DNA of 64,000 bases from Paenibacillus spiritus (GCF_008710135.1 NZ_VYKK01000026.1:1-64000), one strand, 5' to 3'; numbered from the stretch's first letter, positions 26,386-35,627 are shown. The notes: a model not told the origin generated them from the letters alone. Translations and numbers: made by a program.

Positions 26386-28323
26386 TTAGTGGCGTCTGGA
26401 ATCTCCGGAATTCCGGAAGAACCGGTCGATCATCTCCACCACGTCCTCGCTCTTCAGCGGCTTGCTGAGGTATTCATCCATCCCCGCCTCCAGGCAGCGC
26501 TCACGGTCGTCCTTGAGCGCGTTGGCCGTCACCGCAATCATAATCGGCCGGCGCTCCGGCGGGAAGGTGGCGCAGATAATCCGGGCCGCTTCCAGTCCGT
26601 TCATCCGGGGCATCTGCACATCCAGAAGCAAGAGATCGAACTCTTCCTCCCGCAGGGCATCCAGCACTTCCAGCCCGTCCTCGACGATTCGGACGCTGTG
26701 TCCCCGCTTCTCCAGCATTTTGAGCAGCACCAGCTGGTTCACTTCATTGTCTTCCGCTACAAGAATGCGCAGCCGCTTCGCCGGCGGTTCCAGAGAGGTC
26801 GCTTCCCCAGCCGTAGCGGCGCTATGCCCGGGTCCCTTCAGAGCAAACTCCGCCGTGAAGACGAATACAGCTCCCGGTCCCGGCTTGCTGCCGATCTCGA
26901 TACTCCCGCCCAGCAGCTCCACCAAGCGTTTGGAAATGGCCAGTCCCAGCCCGGTACCCTCACCCTGCCGATGCGCCGGTGTATCCAGCTGCATGAACGG
27001 CTCGAACAGTCGTCCGCGGTCTTCCTCGGAAATGCCGATGCCTGTATCTTCCACCCGGAACTGTAGCTTGATCCGGTCGTCCCGCCGCGCCACCGGGCTT
27101 ACTTCTACCCGGACGCTTCCCTGTTCCGTGAATTTGACGGCATTGCCGACGAGATTCACCAGAATCTGCCGAAGCCGGCCGCTGTCTCCATAAAGTCTGG
27201 CGGGTATGCCTTCCTCGAAGGCGACGCCCAGTTCCAGACCTTTGCCCTCCGCTGAAGCGCTGAGCATATGAATCACCGATTCCACCGTCTCCTGGAGGAA
27301 GAAGTCTTCCTCGGTAAGCTCGGTCCGCCCAGCCTCGATCTTGGCAAAATCCAGCACATCGTTGATAATTGCCAGCAGAGTGTTGCCGCTGCTGCGGATA
27401 ACCTCGAGATATTCCTGAATAAGCGGATCGGGGTAATCCATCTCCAGCAGAAGCTCGGTCATACCGATAACGCCGTTCATGGGCGTGCGGATTTCATGGC
27501 TCATTACAGCCAGAAAGTCGCTCTTGGCCCGGCTCATCTGCTCTGCCAGCTCTTTCTCGATCTTGAGCCGTCTCTCTTCGGAAATATCCTTGATGATGAG
27601 GTAGAAGCCCCAGCGGTTGCCGCTGATGACGATCGGAGCGACCGTGGTCAGCACCTCGACCGTTCCCCCGTCTTTTCGGTAAATGAGGTCAATGTTCGGC
27701 TGTTTCGGGGTGACATCGGCCTCGTAATCCAGAATGCCGCCCATATGACCTTCTCCGACCAGAATCTCGACGCTCGAGCCGGTCAGTTCCGAGATGCTGT
27801 ATCCGGTCAAAATTTCGGCGCGCTCATTGCCGTGGATAACCTTGCCCTCCAGATCGACGGAGATAATGGCGTCGTGATTATATTTCTTCAAGGAGGTGTA
27901 GCGTTCGATCGTCTCCTGAAGCTGGCGCTCCATCGCCCGACGCTCCGTAATGTCGCGGGCCTCCAGCAGATAGTTAAGAACGCCGTCGTCATCGACCGGA
28001 TTTATCTTGAACTCCAGCCATACATCATGTCCATCCGCATGGCGAATCCGCAGCTCCATAGCCTGGTCAAGCGTACCGGAATTCAGCTTCTTCTTGTCTT
28101 CGGGATGAACCAGCCCGCGGTTATCGCGTCCGAGCAGCTGCTCCGGCCGGTATCCGAGAACGTCCTGCACCGAGGAGGAACAGTACCGGCACTTCCGGTC
28201 AGGTCCCTCCAGATAGACAATATCGCGAAAAGCTCCGGCAATCAGCCGGTATATGGAATCCTCGTATAGGTTGCCGCTCGTTCCGGCCGCCTCTTCATTC
28301 GGTTTAATCTGCACACCATTCAC
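26386..28323 (-). CDS. Cytosolic hybrid sensor histidine kinase (PAS-PAS-HisKA-HATPase-REC)
   Basis: 645 residues with no membrane segment. Two PAS domains (about 20-130 and 137-255) each end in the typical DITERR / DISEERR. HisKA follows with phospho-His276 in SHEIRTPMNG, then HATPase_c with DTGIGI and GTGLGLAISKRLVELLGG. The C-terminal receiver (about 520-640) has LLLLDVQMPRMNG. It is followed 200 bases upstream on the same strand by a single-domain response regulator, a likely partner. The stimulus is unknown, probably cytoplasmic or redox/energy related. Confidence 0.93.
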   Translation of the reverse strand: MNGVQIKPNEEAAGTSGNLYEDSIYRLIAGAFRDIVYLEGPDRKCRYCSSSVQDVLGYRPEQLLGRDNRGLVHPEDKKKLNSGTLDQAMELRIRHADGHDVWLEFKINPVDDDGVLNYLLEARDITERRAMERQLQETIERYTSLKKYNHDAIISVDLEGKVIHGNERAEILTGYSISELTGSSVEILVGEGHMGGILDYEADVTPKQPNIDLIYRKDGGTVEVLTTVAPIVISGNRWGFYLIIKDISEERRLKIEKELAEQMSRAKSDFLAVMSHEIRTPMNGVIGMTELLLEMDYPDPLIQEYLEVIRSSGNTLLAIINDVLDFAKIEAGRTELTEEDFFLQETVESVIHMLSASAEGKGLELGVAFEEGIPARLYGDSGRLRQILVNLVGNAVKFTEQGSVRVEVSPVARRDDRIKLQFRVEDTGIGISEEDRGRLFEPFMQLDTPAHRQGEGTGLGLAISKRLVELLGGSIEIGSKPGPGAVFVFTAEFALKGPGHSAATAGEATSLEPPAKRLRILVAEDNEVNQLVLLKMLEKRGHSVRIVEDGLEVLDALREEEFDLLLLDVQMPRMNGLEAARIICATFPPERRPIMIAVTANALKDDRERCLEAGMDEYLSKPLKSEDVVEMIDRFFRNSGDSRRH

Positions 28324-28362
28324 CGCCTGTTTGTGGGATCAAACTGGATATGTTGACCTATC

Positions 28363-28384
28363 AGTATTAAAAAACTGTAATACT
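28363..28384. promoter_or_regulatory. AGTATT-N10-AATACT inverted repeat upstream of hybrid kinase
   Basis: A 6-10-6 inverted repeat in an AT-rich patch, 40-60 bases upstream of the kinase start. It could be an operator or a weak hairpin. Confidence 0.25.
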
Positions 28385-28521
28385 AATATGTTGTATATCC
28401 CGGTGAAAGTCAATTGCATTCCTGCTTGTCCCTGCGCCCCTGACGCGCATCCCGCCAAAAGGCGGGCGCAAAGCGGCATCCCTCCCCGGAATCCCTTTGC
28501 AAATCGTTGCAGCCGCGTCGA

Positions 28522-28908
28522 CTAACGGATATCCAGCAGTTCCTCGACAAGCCGGGTAAACGACCGGATTTCAATCGGTTTGGTGACATAGGCGGCAAAA
28601 TCCGCTTGGCTCGCTCTGGAAATATCAGACTCTTCCGCAAAGGCGCTGATCGCCAGAACAGGGATGCCTGCGCTCTCCTCCTGTTCGCGCAGCCGGCGCA
28701 GCACTTCGTAGCCGTCGATTCCCGGGAGCCCGATATCCAGGATGACGAGCTTCGGCCGATGGGTCCGCACGGCCTCCAGGCCCTTCTCTCCCGTCTCGGC
28801 GCCAAGAAGGCGCACGTCCGGGAAGTTTTTGCGGAAGATATGATGCATCATCGCCATGTTCAGCGGATTGTCCTCAATATATAACACCGTCCCGCCCGAT
28901 TCAGTCAT
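28522..28908 (-). CDS. Single-domain response regulator (CheY/DivK-like)
   Basis: 128 residues, receiver domain only. It has the acidic pair in LYIEDNPLN, phospho-Asp in LVILDIGLPGIDGYEVLRRL, Ser/Ala switch in LAISAFA and Lys in YVTKPIE. It lacks an output domain, so it acts by protein contact, probably in a phosphorelay with the hybrid kinase downstream. The TKPIEIRSFTRLVEELL end is typical of receivers associated with such kinases. Confidence 0.9.
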   Translation of the reverse strand: MTESGGTVLYIEDNPLNMAMMHHIFRKNFPDVRLLGAETGEKGLEAVRTHRPKLVILDIGLPGIDGYEVLRRLREQEESAGIPVLAISAFAEESDISRASQADFAAYVTKPIEIRSFTRLVEELLDIR

Positions 28909-28954
28909 GTGCGGTCCTCCTTGTTCCAGGTCTCACGGGGATTTGGCCTAAAAT

Positions 28955-28995
28955 GAAAAAGCCGAAGAAAAGGGCATGCGCCCCTCCTTCGGCTT
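28955..28995 (-). terminator. Terminator of MpsC-domain gene
   Basis: AAGCCGAAG pairs with CTTCGGCTT, followed by TTTTT on the minus strand, 62 bases after the stop of the upstream gene. Confidence 0.8.
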
Positions 28996-29057
28996 ATGTT
29001 CGGCTCATGCGACATGTCCGACTCATTCCCGCCTATCCAGGTATGGCCTATCAATTC

Positions 29058-29732
29058 TCAGTAAAATGTATACGCGATAACGCTGGTATCCTTCTCGAAG
29101 TCCCAATCGACATAAATATCGGACAATTCCTTGCCCAGAAGCGGGGCGATAGTCGTGGTCTCTTCCAGATAGCGCTTCTCCATCTTTCGTTTGGTTGTCT
29201 TCAGCGTGTTCTCGTAGCCCAGATCAATCAGTTCCTTCTCCAGAAGGATCAGGATGCCTTCCCGCTTGATGATAAGAGTACGAGGGTTAAGCCACCAGGA
29301 ATCAATGAAATCCGGCTCCTTCTGGACTTTGCGACTGACTTCCACAATCTGGGCGTGCACCTCTTCGCGTCCCGCATAATGATCGACGTACGTATCGTCG
29401 TTCTTAGTCAGAGCTACGATCATGCCCGAAGCGTTATGTATACCCCAATCGTAAAAAATTTCTCCTACCTCGATGTCCATCTCGCTCTTGAGGAACGAAG
29501 ACAGTTCGGGAAGAAGGGATTTCATCAGCAGCTCCCGGGTATACCGAAAGGCCTGCTCTTCTTCCTTGCTCAACAAAAAGCGTTCGACCGGTCCGATAAA
29601 GTTGCGAATGTGCAGCGTAATGCACTGCTTGCCGATAGAGGCATAAATGGATTCCGGACCTTTGCCGAAACGTTCCCGGAGCAGCCTGCCCGCAAAACTG
29701 GAAAGCTGACCCGATAGATCAATTGTGCTCAT
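29058..29732 (-). CDS. Duplicated MpsC/DUF2294-domain protein
   Basis: 224 residues, starting MSTIDLSGQLSSFAGRLLRE after GGAGGAA. Two copies of the same unit can be aligned: the first ends EVGEIFYDWGIHNASGMIVAL (about 115), the second ends LSDIYVDWDFEKDTSVIAYTF at the C-terminus. Each is preceded by a long helix rich in E, L and K. This is the DUF2294 family, renamed after MpsC of the Staphylococcus Na+-translocating membrane-potential system. The MpsA and MpsB partners are not in this window, so the role is open. Confidence 0.75.
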   Translation of the reverse strand: MSTIDLSGQLSSFAGRLLRERFGKGPESIYASIGKQCITLHIRNFIGPVERFLLSKEEEQAFRYTRELLMKSLLPELSSFLKSEMDIEVGEIFYDWGIHNASGMIVALTKNDDTYVDHYAGREEVHAQIVEVSRKVQKEPDFIDSWWLNPRTLIIKREGILILLEKELIDLGYENTLKTTKRKMEKRYLEETTTIAPLLGKELSDIYVDWDFEKDTSVIAYTFY

Positions 29733-29852
29733 GCATGTTCCTCCAGCAATAAAATTCAGTTCATCTGAATATCCGGGGAGGGATTTTGCCTGCTGAAAAA
29801 ACAGTTTGCCCAATTAGTATAATCGCTTGCGAAGGGTTCGTACATAAGAATT

Positions 29853-29881
29853 TTGACATATTTTTTTGAATTGCCTACAAT
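29853..29881 (+). promoter_or_regulatory. Strong promoter of glutathione peroxidase gene
   Basis: Perfect TTGACA (29853-29858), 17-base spacer, TACAAT (29876-29881). Confidence 0.8.
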
Positions 29882-29923
29882 TAAATAGGAAAGAAAATAT
29901 CTCGCTGGGAGTGGAGAACAGCT

Positions 29924-30475
29924 ATGAACGCAACCGTCTATGACTACACCGCCCGAACGATCCGGGGAACGGAAATCAGCCTCGGCCAATACCGCGGCAA
30001 AGTGCTGCTGATCGTGAACACGGCCAGCCAGTGCGGCTTCACCACGCAGTATGCCGACCTCCAGAAGCTGTACGACAAATACGCAGAACAGGGCCTGGTC
30101 ATTCTCGGATTTCCTTCGAATCAATTCGGCGGCCAAGAACCCGGCACGAACGAAGAAGTACATACCTTCTGCCAGCTTAACTACGGCGTTACCTTCCCGC
30201 TCTTCGAGAAGATCGAAGTACGCGGCGAAGACAAGCATCCCCTCTATGCCCACCTGATCCACGAAGCCGGGTTCCGGGGATTCGATGCTGCCAATCCGGC
30301 GGCCCGCATGCTCAAGGCTATGCTGGAAGAACGGAACCCCGGCGATCTTGCCACCGACGAGATCAAATGGAACTTCACCAAGTTCCTAATCGACCGCAGC
30401 GGCCATGTCGCCGAGCGGTTCGAAACGCCGGTCGATCCGCTGGACATCGAGCCCGCCATTGAATCCCTGCTCTAG
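29924..30475 (+). CDS. Glutathione/thioredoxin peroxidase (BsaA-like)
   Basis: 183 residues, typical for the family. The peroxidatic Cys37 sits in NTASQCGFT at the place of selenocysteine in animal enzymes. FPSNQFGGQEPG holds the catalytic Gln and KWNFTKFL the Trp-Asn pair. Firmicute members usually use thioredoxin, which fits the trxB gene elsewhere in the window. Strong ribosome site and promoter, single-gene unit. Confidence 0.94.
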   Translation: MNATVYDYTARTIRGTEISLGQYRGKVLLIVNTASQCGFTTQYADLQKLYDKYAEQGLVILGFPSNQFGGQEPGTNEEVHTFCQLNYGVTFPLFEKIEVRGEDKHPLYAHLIHEAGFRGFDAANPAARMLKAMLEERNPGDLATDEIKWNFTKFLIDRSGHVAERFETPVDPLDIEPAIESLL

Positions 30476-30502
30476 GGCGTTGTCTAAAATTAAATAACAG
30501 GA

Positions 30503-30556
30503 AGGCCGCTTGCCGCCCGCCCCGCTTCGGGCAGGCAGCAAGCGGCCTTTCTCTGT
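30503..30556 (+). terminator. Terminator of peroxidase gene
   Basis: AAGGCCGCTTGC pairs with GCAAGCGGCCTT around a GC-rich inner stem, followed by TCTCTGTCTTTT. It also faces the end of the minus-strand operon. Confidence 0.8.
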
Positions 30557-30579
30557 CTTTTGGCGCCGGCACCGGGTTC

Positions 30580-30930
30580 TTAGCGGCCCCTGTGGCGAAG
30601 CGTGAACTCCTCGAACCAGGGCGTGGTGTCCCGCTCGGCCATCGTATCCGGGACGCCCGGCGACCAGCCGATCTCGCTGCGCCAGCTTCCGAGCAGCCCC
30701 GCCGATGCCAGCTCCGCCTCCTCGGCCTCCACCCGCCGCTCTGCCTGCGGCGCGACGTACAGGGCGTCCGCCGGACAATAGGCTTCGCACATGAAGCAGG
30801 TCTGGCAGTCCTCCTGTCGGGCGGTCACGGGAAGCTTCGCAGTCCGGTCGAAATCGAAGACATTCGTCGGGCATACCCGGACGCACAGCTGGCAGCCCAC
30901 ACAGCGCTCGGCGCTTATAAGCTCGATCAT
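30580..30930 (-). CDS. 2x[4Fe-4S] ferredoxin subunit, copy 2
   Basis: 116 residues. CVGCQLCVRVCP (about 10-21) and CQTCFMCEAYCP (about 42-53) bind two [4Fe-4S] clusters. The C-terminal tail of about 55 residues (ELASAGLLGSWRSEIGW) resembles that of the other copy at 33694. The start overlaps the stop of the flavoprotein gene by 4 bases. It is probably the electron-transfer subunit of that flavoprotein, in the manner of AprB with AprA. Last gene of the operon. Confidence 0.88.
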   Translation of the reverse strand: MIELISAERCVGCQLCVRVCPTNVFDFDRTAKLPVTARQEDCQTCFMCEAYCPADALYVAPQAERRVEAEEAELASAGLLGSWRSEIGWSPGVPDTMAERDTTPWFEEFTLRHRGR

Positions 30931-32582
30931 ATCGCCCGCTCCTTTCCCGGAAGAGACAGTTCGGCCGCCGTCTCCCGCTCCAGCTCGCCGGCATGGGGCA
31001 CCGGCTCCGTTCCGGCAGCAATTGTGCGCACGCCGGACAGAATCAGCCGGTGCGTCTGCTTCGGATCGAGCCGGGGATACTCGGCCAGCGTATGCAGCCC
31101 GCGCGTCTCTCTGCGCGCCAGGGCGGCGGTGTACATCCACCGGGCGGCGGCCAGCATGCCCGCGGCTTCGCGGGCTTTGACCCGGTCCTGCACGGCGTCT
31201 CCTATCCGCCCTTCCAGCTCCGGCAGCAGGCCATCCAGCCGCCGGAGCGCCGAGCCGATGCCCGGCTCGCTCCGGGCAAAGTTAATCTCCAGCGGGAGTA
31301 CCTCGCGCTGGATCGCAGCAATCAGCGGCCGTGCCTCCAGCGTCCCCGCCGAGCCGGAAGCACCGCCGGCAAGTCCGGAGGCCGCGCCGCCCGCTCCGGC
31401 GAGCAGACGCGGAGCCTTCCCGAGCGGCAGGGCGTAACGGGCCGCCGCTTCTCCGGCCCAGGCGCCGCTGCACATCGCCCAGGAGGCATTGTACGCGCCG
31501 CCGCCCGACACCGCGCCGCATACTTTCTCGCGCGATGCGGCATCTCCGGCGGCGTACAGGCCGGGGACCGTGGTCTCGCAGCCGGAGCCGGTCAGCCGCA
31601 GCCCGCCGGTTCCGCGCATGGTCCCTTCGTAGCGGAGCGTAAGCGGGAACCGGTCCCGGAACGGATCGATCCCCGCCCGTTCCAGCGGCATGAAGAAGAT
31701 CGGATGGGCGCGTCTCAGGAACTGCCGCTTCTCCTCGGTATCGGCAAGATCCAGCGAAGCATAGACCGGCCCCCGAAGCATAAGCTCCGGAAGGCTGCCG
31801 AAGGTGCGGTCGCCCTTCAGCAGCGGCCGTCCCGCTTCGTCGTAGAGCGTTGCCCAGGCGAGCATGCGCCCGCGGGTGACGCTGCCTTCGGCAAAGCTTG
31901 GCGCATACTGCCGGGTAAATTCCATGCCGGAGAGATGGGCGCCCGCTTCGGCGGACATGAGCAGCCCCTCTCCGGTCAGCACATTGCAGCCCAGCCCTTT
32001 GCTCAGGAAGGCGCAGCCGCCGGTGGCGATGATGACTGCGCCGGCCCGCACCTCCCAGCTCCGGCCGGTCAGCCGGTTCAGGCCGCGCGCTCCGCCGACG
32101 CCATAGTCATCGCGCAGCAGCTCCAGCGCGGGCGACTGATCCAGAATGCGCACGCCGGCCCGGCGAACCACCTTCCGCATGAGGCCCATGTATTCCGGGC
32201 CGTGCAGGTGGGTGCGCATCGGCACCCCCCGGTCATCCTTCGGAAAGGGGTAGCCCCATTGACCAATCTGCTCGAGGTTCCGGTCCACCTGATCCAGCAC
32301 GCGGTGAATCCAGGCATTCTCCGACAGGTAGCCGCCTGCCCGAAGGCGCTCCTGCACCGCCGCTTCCCGCAGTTCGGCCACCGGCGGAACGACCAGCAGC
32401 GTCGTCCCGCCGGGCGCGGTCGCCCCGCTTGTACCGAGGTACCCCTTGTCGGCCAGCACGACCCGGGCTCCCGAAGCCGCCGCGCTCCATGCGGCCCAGG
32501 CGCCGGCCGGACCGCCGCCAAGAACCAGCACATCGGCAGTCCACTGTTCATCGGTTGACTTGGACATGTTGTTGCTGTTCAA
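30927..32582 (-). CDS. FAD-dependent oxidoreductase (FrdA/AprA-like), copy 2
   Basis: 551 residues, FAD_binding_2 superfamily (fumarate reductase, adenylylsulfate reductase alpha). N-terminal VLVLGGGPAGAWAAWSAAAS binds FAD, followed by ATGGCAFLSKGLGCNV and PGLYAAGDAASREKVCG near the C-terminal FAD site. An alanine-rich insertion (about 395-420) precedes a helical C-terminal domain. It shares long stretches with the protein at 34023, so the two arose by duplication. With the adjacent ferredoxin it probably reduces or oxidises a sulfur-containing substrate brought in by the ABC importer. That last point is inference. Confidence 0.85.
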   Translation of the reverse strand: MNSNNMSKSTDEQWTADVLVLGGGPAGAWAAWSAAASGARVVLADKGYLGTSGATAPGGTTLLVVPPVAELREAAVQERLRAGGYLSENAWIHRVLDQVDRNLEQIGQWGYPFPKDDRGVPMRTHLHGPEYMGLMRKVVRRAGVRILDQSPALELLRDDYGVGGARGLNRLTGRSWEVRAGAVIIATGGCAFLSKGLGCNVLTGEGLLMSAEAGAHLSGMEFTRQYAPSFAEGSVTRGRMLAWATLYDEAGRPLLKGDRTFGSLPELMLRGPVYASLDLADTEEKRQFLRRAHPIFFMPLERAGIDPFRDRFPLTLRYEGTMRGTGGLRLTGSGCETTVPGLYAAGDAASREKVCGAVSGGGAYNASWAMCSGAWAGEAAARYALPLGKAPRLLAGAGGAASGLAGGASGSAGTLEARPLIAAIQREVLPLEINFARSEPGIGSALRRLDGLLPELEGRIGDAVQDRVKAREAAGMLAAARWMYTAALARRETRGLHTLAEYPRLDPKQTHRLILSGVRTIAAGTEPVPHAGELERETAAELSLPGKERAI

Positions 32583-32588
32583 CTCCTC

Positions 32589-33641
32589 TCATTGAAGCTG
32601 CCAGTCGGATAGCCGGAAGTCCTTTCTTGCCAGCTTCTCCTCCACGAGAAATTGCTTGGTTCCCTCCAGCAGGCTGGTGCCCTCCTCGGTGAATGCCTCT
32701 TCGCGGAGATTCTCAATCGGACTGGTCTTCTTGGCAAGCTCCGGCGTGGTGCTGCCAATCTTGGCCAGAAATGCGTAGTATTCGTCCTCGTGCTGCTTCA
32801 GATCGGCCAGCGCCTTCTTCCGCGCTTCGTTCCAGACCTGCGGGAAATCCGGGAATTTCTCCAGATACGCCTTGGATACGACCGTTGCACTCGAGCCGAG
32901 CAATTCCGGGTGCCGGGTGGCATCGTCCAGCAGCGGATAGCCTTCGTCAATCTGCTTCAGCGCCTGGACGCCGTTGTTCGTGGTGGCGTCGATGTCGCCG
33001 CGGGCCAGCGCTGCGGAAGCGTCCGGGATCAGCATATGGACGATTTTGTAATTCTTCACGCCTTCCTGCTTCAGCAGGCCGACGAGATAGCGATGCATGA
33101 AGGAGCCCTTCTGAGTGGCAATGGTCTTGCCCTCCAGGTCCTTGACGCTGACCGGCCCGTTCTTTCTGGCAATCAGGTAGGCGACGTTGCCGACCGAGCT
33201 CTGGGCGATCAGCCGGGTCTTGGCGCCGCCGGCATAGGCGATGATCGCCGGGGTGTCGCCGAGGCTGCCGATGTCGAGCCGCCCGCTGATAAGCGATTCT
33301 GTCTGATCGGGTCCGTTCGGGAATCCGGTCAGCTTGATTTCGGTGATGCCGTGTTTCTTCAGTTCTTCCTGAATGATGCCTTTATAGAGTCCCCAGCCTT
33401 CGGCTCCGCCGGGCAGATTGAGATCATTCGCTCCGATATAGCCGTAATTCAGCACCGCGGGTGCTGTGTGCTTACCGGCTTCCGCTCCCGCTGCCTCAGC
33501 CTTATTCCCGGCCGGACCGGTTCCGCCATTGTCTCCGCAGGCGGCCAGCGCCAGCAGTGACAGCGCCGCGGCCGCCGCCAGCAGCAGCCGGAGCAGCGCC
33601 GGCCGGTTGAATCTTCTACTCTCGCTTGTACGATATGCCAT
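32589..33641 (-). CDS. ABC substrate-binding lipoprotein, sulfonate/nitrate type
   Basis: 350 residues. ATG 33641 follows GGGGGAG. The signal peptide ends in a lipobox LLALAAC at about residue 29, so the protein is anchored outside the membrane. The mature part is an SsuA/NMT1-like periplasmic fold: NYGYIGANDLNLPGGAEGWG, GRLDIGSLGDTPAIIAYAGG, VKDLEGKTIATQKGSFMHRYLVGLL and ARGDIDATTN. Such proteins bind sulfonates, taurine, nitrate or thiamine precursors. It sits between the two flavoprotein/ferredoxin pairs, 6 bases before copy 2. Confidence 0.88.
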   Translation of the reverse strand: MAYRTSESRRFNRPALLRLLLAAAAALSLLALAACGDNGGTGPAGNKAEAAGAEAGKHTAPAVLNYGYIGANDLNLPGGAEGWGLYKGIIQEELKKHGITEIKLTGFPNGPDQTESLISGRLDIGSLGDTPAIIAYAGGAKTRLIAQSSVGNVAYLIARKNGPVSVKDLEGKTIATQKGSFMHRYLVGLLKQEGVKNYKIVHMLIPDASAALARGDIDATTNNGVQALKQIDEGYPLLDDATRHPELLGSSATVVSKAYLEKFPDFPQVWNEARKKALADLKQHEDEYYAFLAKIGSTTPELAKKTSPIENLREEAFTEEGTSLLEGTKQFLVEEKLARKDFRLSDWQLQ

Positions 33642-33693
33642 TATAAACTCCCCCTGTTTCTTCATTATGGATAGAGCGTGGAATTCGGGTCCG

Positions 33694-34026
33694 CTAGACC
33701 CCGGCCCGGCGGGACAGCCGGACCAAGTCGTCCCGGGAGGCGACCGGACGGCGGCCCTTGCCCCAGCCGACCTTCTCCCGGTAGCCGCCGAGCAGGCCCG
33801 CTTCCGCAAGTTCCGCCTCGGATACCGGCATGGCTCCTTCGGCCTGGGGCGCCACATAGAGCGCATCGGCCGGGCAGTAGAGCTCGCACATGAAGCAGGT
33901 CTGGCAGTCGCTCTGGCGGGCGATGACCGGAATGCCGTCCGCTCCGCGGTCGAATACCCGCGTCGGGCAGACGGACACGCACTGATTGCACTGAATGCAC
34001 CGGCTTGCGCTTACGATTTCGATCAT
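33694..34026 (-). CDS. 2x[4Fe-4S] ferredoxin subunit, copy 1
   Basis: 110 residues with CIQCNQCVSVCP and CQTCFMCELYCP. It is homologous to the ferredoxin at 30580 over the full length (YCPADALYVAPQAE is shared exactly). ATG overlaps the flavoprotein stop by 4 bases, the same arrangement as in copy 2. Confidence 0.88.
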   Translation of the reverse strand: MIEIVSASRCIQCNQCVSVCPTRVFDRGADGIPVIARQSDCQTCFMCELYCPADALYVAPQAEGAMPVSEAELAEAGLLGGYREKVGWGKGRRPVASRDDLVRLSRRAGV

Positions 34027-35627
34027 TGCAGCACCTCCTCCTGGACAACCTCTTCGCGGCTGACCCGGATTTCATCCAGTCCTTCGGTGATCAGGCGGTA
34101 ATGCTGGGCCGCATCCTCCGACCGAAAGTCCTCCCGCTTATGCATCCCGCGGCTCTCCTTCCGCTCCAGCGCGGAAGCGTACATCCAGCGGGCGGTGGCC
34201 GTCATGGCTTCGGCTTCCCGGGCCTTGACGCCTTCGGCCGTCCGGGCCGCGGGGCGGGCACGCTGCTCCCGCCAGAGGCTGTTCAGCCGCTGAAGGGAAG
34301 CGGACAGCCGCTCTTCCGTCCGGAACAGGTTGATATCGTACGGCTTCACTTCCCGCTGAACAGCTTCCGTATATTCGCCCGTCCGCGCTGCGGCGCCGTT
34401 CTCCTCCTTCCCGCCGCGCAGCGGAGAGACGGACAGCCCGGCGGGACGGCGGTCCGCCGCATGCCGCCCGAGCGACAGCGCGTACTGCGCCGCCCCTTCT
34501 CCGGCGAACGAGCCGGAGGACATCGCCCATGCGGCGTTGTGGCTGCCGCCGCCGGTGAAGCCGCCGCAGATCAGCTCCCGCGTCGCGGCGTCCCCGGCGG
34601 CGTACAATCCCGGCACCTCGGTCCGGCAGTCTTCTCCGGCCAGCCGGATACCGCCCGTTCCCCGGACCGTGCCTTCCAGCCGGAGGGTAACCGGGAAGAG
34701 GTCGGTGAACGGATCGATCCCGAGCCGGTCGAACGGCAGGAAGAAGTTCGTCTGGGCTACCCGGAGCAGCGGACGGATATCCTCGGGGGCCTGGTCCAGC
34801 CGGGCGTACACCTGGCGGCCGGCCAGGAGATTGCGGGCGATCACCGAGCGGCCCTTCTTGGAGCCGGCCCCTTCCACGACCGTCCCGTCTTCATAATAGA
34901 AGCTGGCATAGCTGTAATACGCCGTCTTCGTTACCGAAGAGAAGGTCGGGCAGATCGCGTAGGCGTTCGAGAACTCCATGCCCGACAGCGAGGCTCCCGC
35001 TTCGGCGGCGAACAGATAGCCGTCACCCGTCAGCACGTTGCACCCCAGCGCCTTGCTCAGAAAGGCGCAGCCTCCCGTGGCGATGACCACCGCTCCGGCA
35101 ATGACGCTCCAAGGCTCGCCGCTCTCCAGGCGTACCCCGGAAGCTCCGACAACGCCGTGGCTGTCGGCTGCAAGTTCCATCGCCGGGCTGTGGTCCAGAA
35201 TGCGGACGCCCGCCTTCTTGACCAGCCGGCGCATGAGCCGCATATATTCGGGACCCTGGAGGCCGCGCCGGTGCGGGTTGCCGAACTCGTCGACCGGGAA
35301 CGGATACCCCAGTACGCCGAGACGGTTCATATTCGCATAGGTGCGGTCCAGCACCCGGTTCATCCAGCGGTGCTCGGCAAGCTCCCCTCCGAGCCGGAAC
35401 CGGCTCGCCTTCGCCTCTTCCCGAAGGCGGGCTTCGGGCTCGACGTACCAGACGCCCGTTCCCGACGGTGCGGTGGCTCCGCTCGTGCCGCAGTATCCTT
35501 TGTCCGCCAGCACGACCTTGGCGCCGGCCGCTGCCGCAGCCAGAGCCGCCCAGGTTCCGGCCGGACCCCCTCCAAGTATAAGCACATCCGTTGTTAAATG
35601 AAGCGAGTTTAATTCCGCATTCCTCAT
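34023..35627 (-). CDS. FAD-dependent oxidoreductase (FrdA/AprA-like), copy 1
   Basis: 534 residues. VLILGGGPAGTWAALAAAAAG (FAD), ADKGYCGTSGATAPSGTGVW, ATGGCAFLSKALGCNVLTGDG and PGLYAAGDAATRELICG are in the same order as in copy 2. The C-terminal region (AEAMTATARWMYASALERKE) also matches. The good AGGGTGAG site is 6 bases before ATG 35627. It is upstream of the first ferredoxin and downstream of permease 2. The substrate is unknown. Confidence 0.85.
   Translation of the reverse strand: MRNAELNSLHLTTDVLILGGGPAGTWAALAAAAAGAKVVLADKGYCGTSGATAPSGTGVWYVEPEARLREEAKASRFRLGGELAEHRWMNRVLDRTYANMNRLGVLGYPFPVDEFGNPHRRGLQGPEYMRLMRRLVKKAGVRILDHSPAMELAADSHGVVGASGVRLESGEPWSVIAGAVVIATGGCAFLSKALGCNVLTGDGYLFAAEAGASLSGMEFSNAYAICPTFSSVTKTAYYSYASFYYEDGTVVEGAGSKKGRSVIARNLLAGRQVYARLDQAPEDIRPLLRVAQTNFFLPFDRLGIDPFTDLFPVTLRLEGTVRGTGGIRLAGEDCRTEVPGLYAAGDAATRELICGGFTGGGSHNAAWAMSSGSFAGEGAAQYALSLGRHAADRRPAGLSVSPLRGGKEENGAAARTGEYTEAVQREVKPYDINLFRTEERLSASLQRLNSLWREQRARPAARTAEGVKAREAEAMTATARWMYASALERKESRGMHKREDFRSEDAAQHYRLITEGLDEIRVSREEVVQEEVLQ

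Noticed and set aside
30931..31140. 70-residue N-terminal extension of ferredoxin copy 2
   Set aside because: It overlaps the flavoprotein gene, is low in family similarity, and ATG 30930 gives the normal start MIELISAERCVGC with a 4-base overlap.
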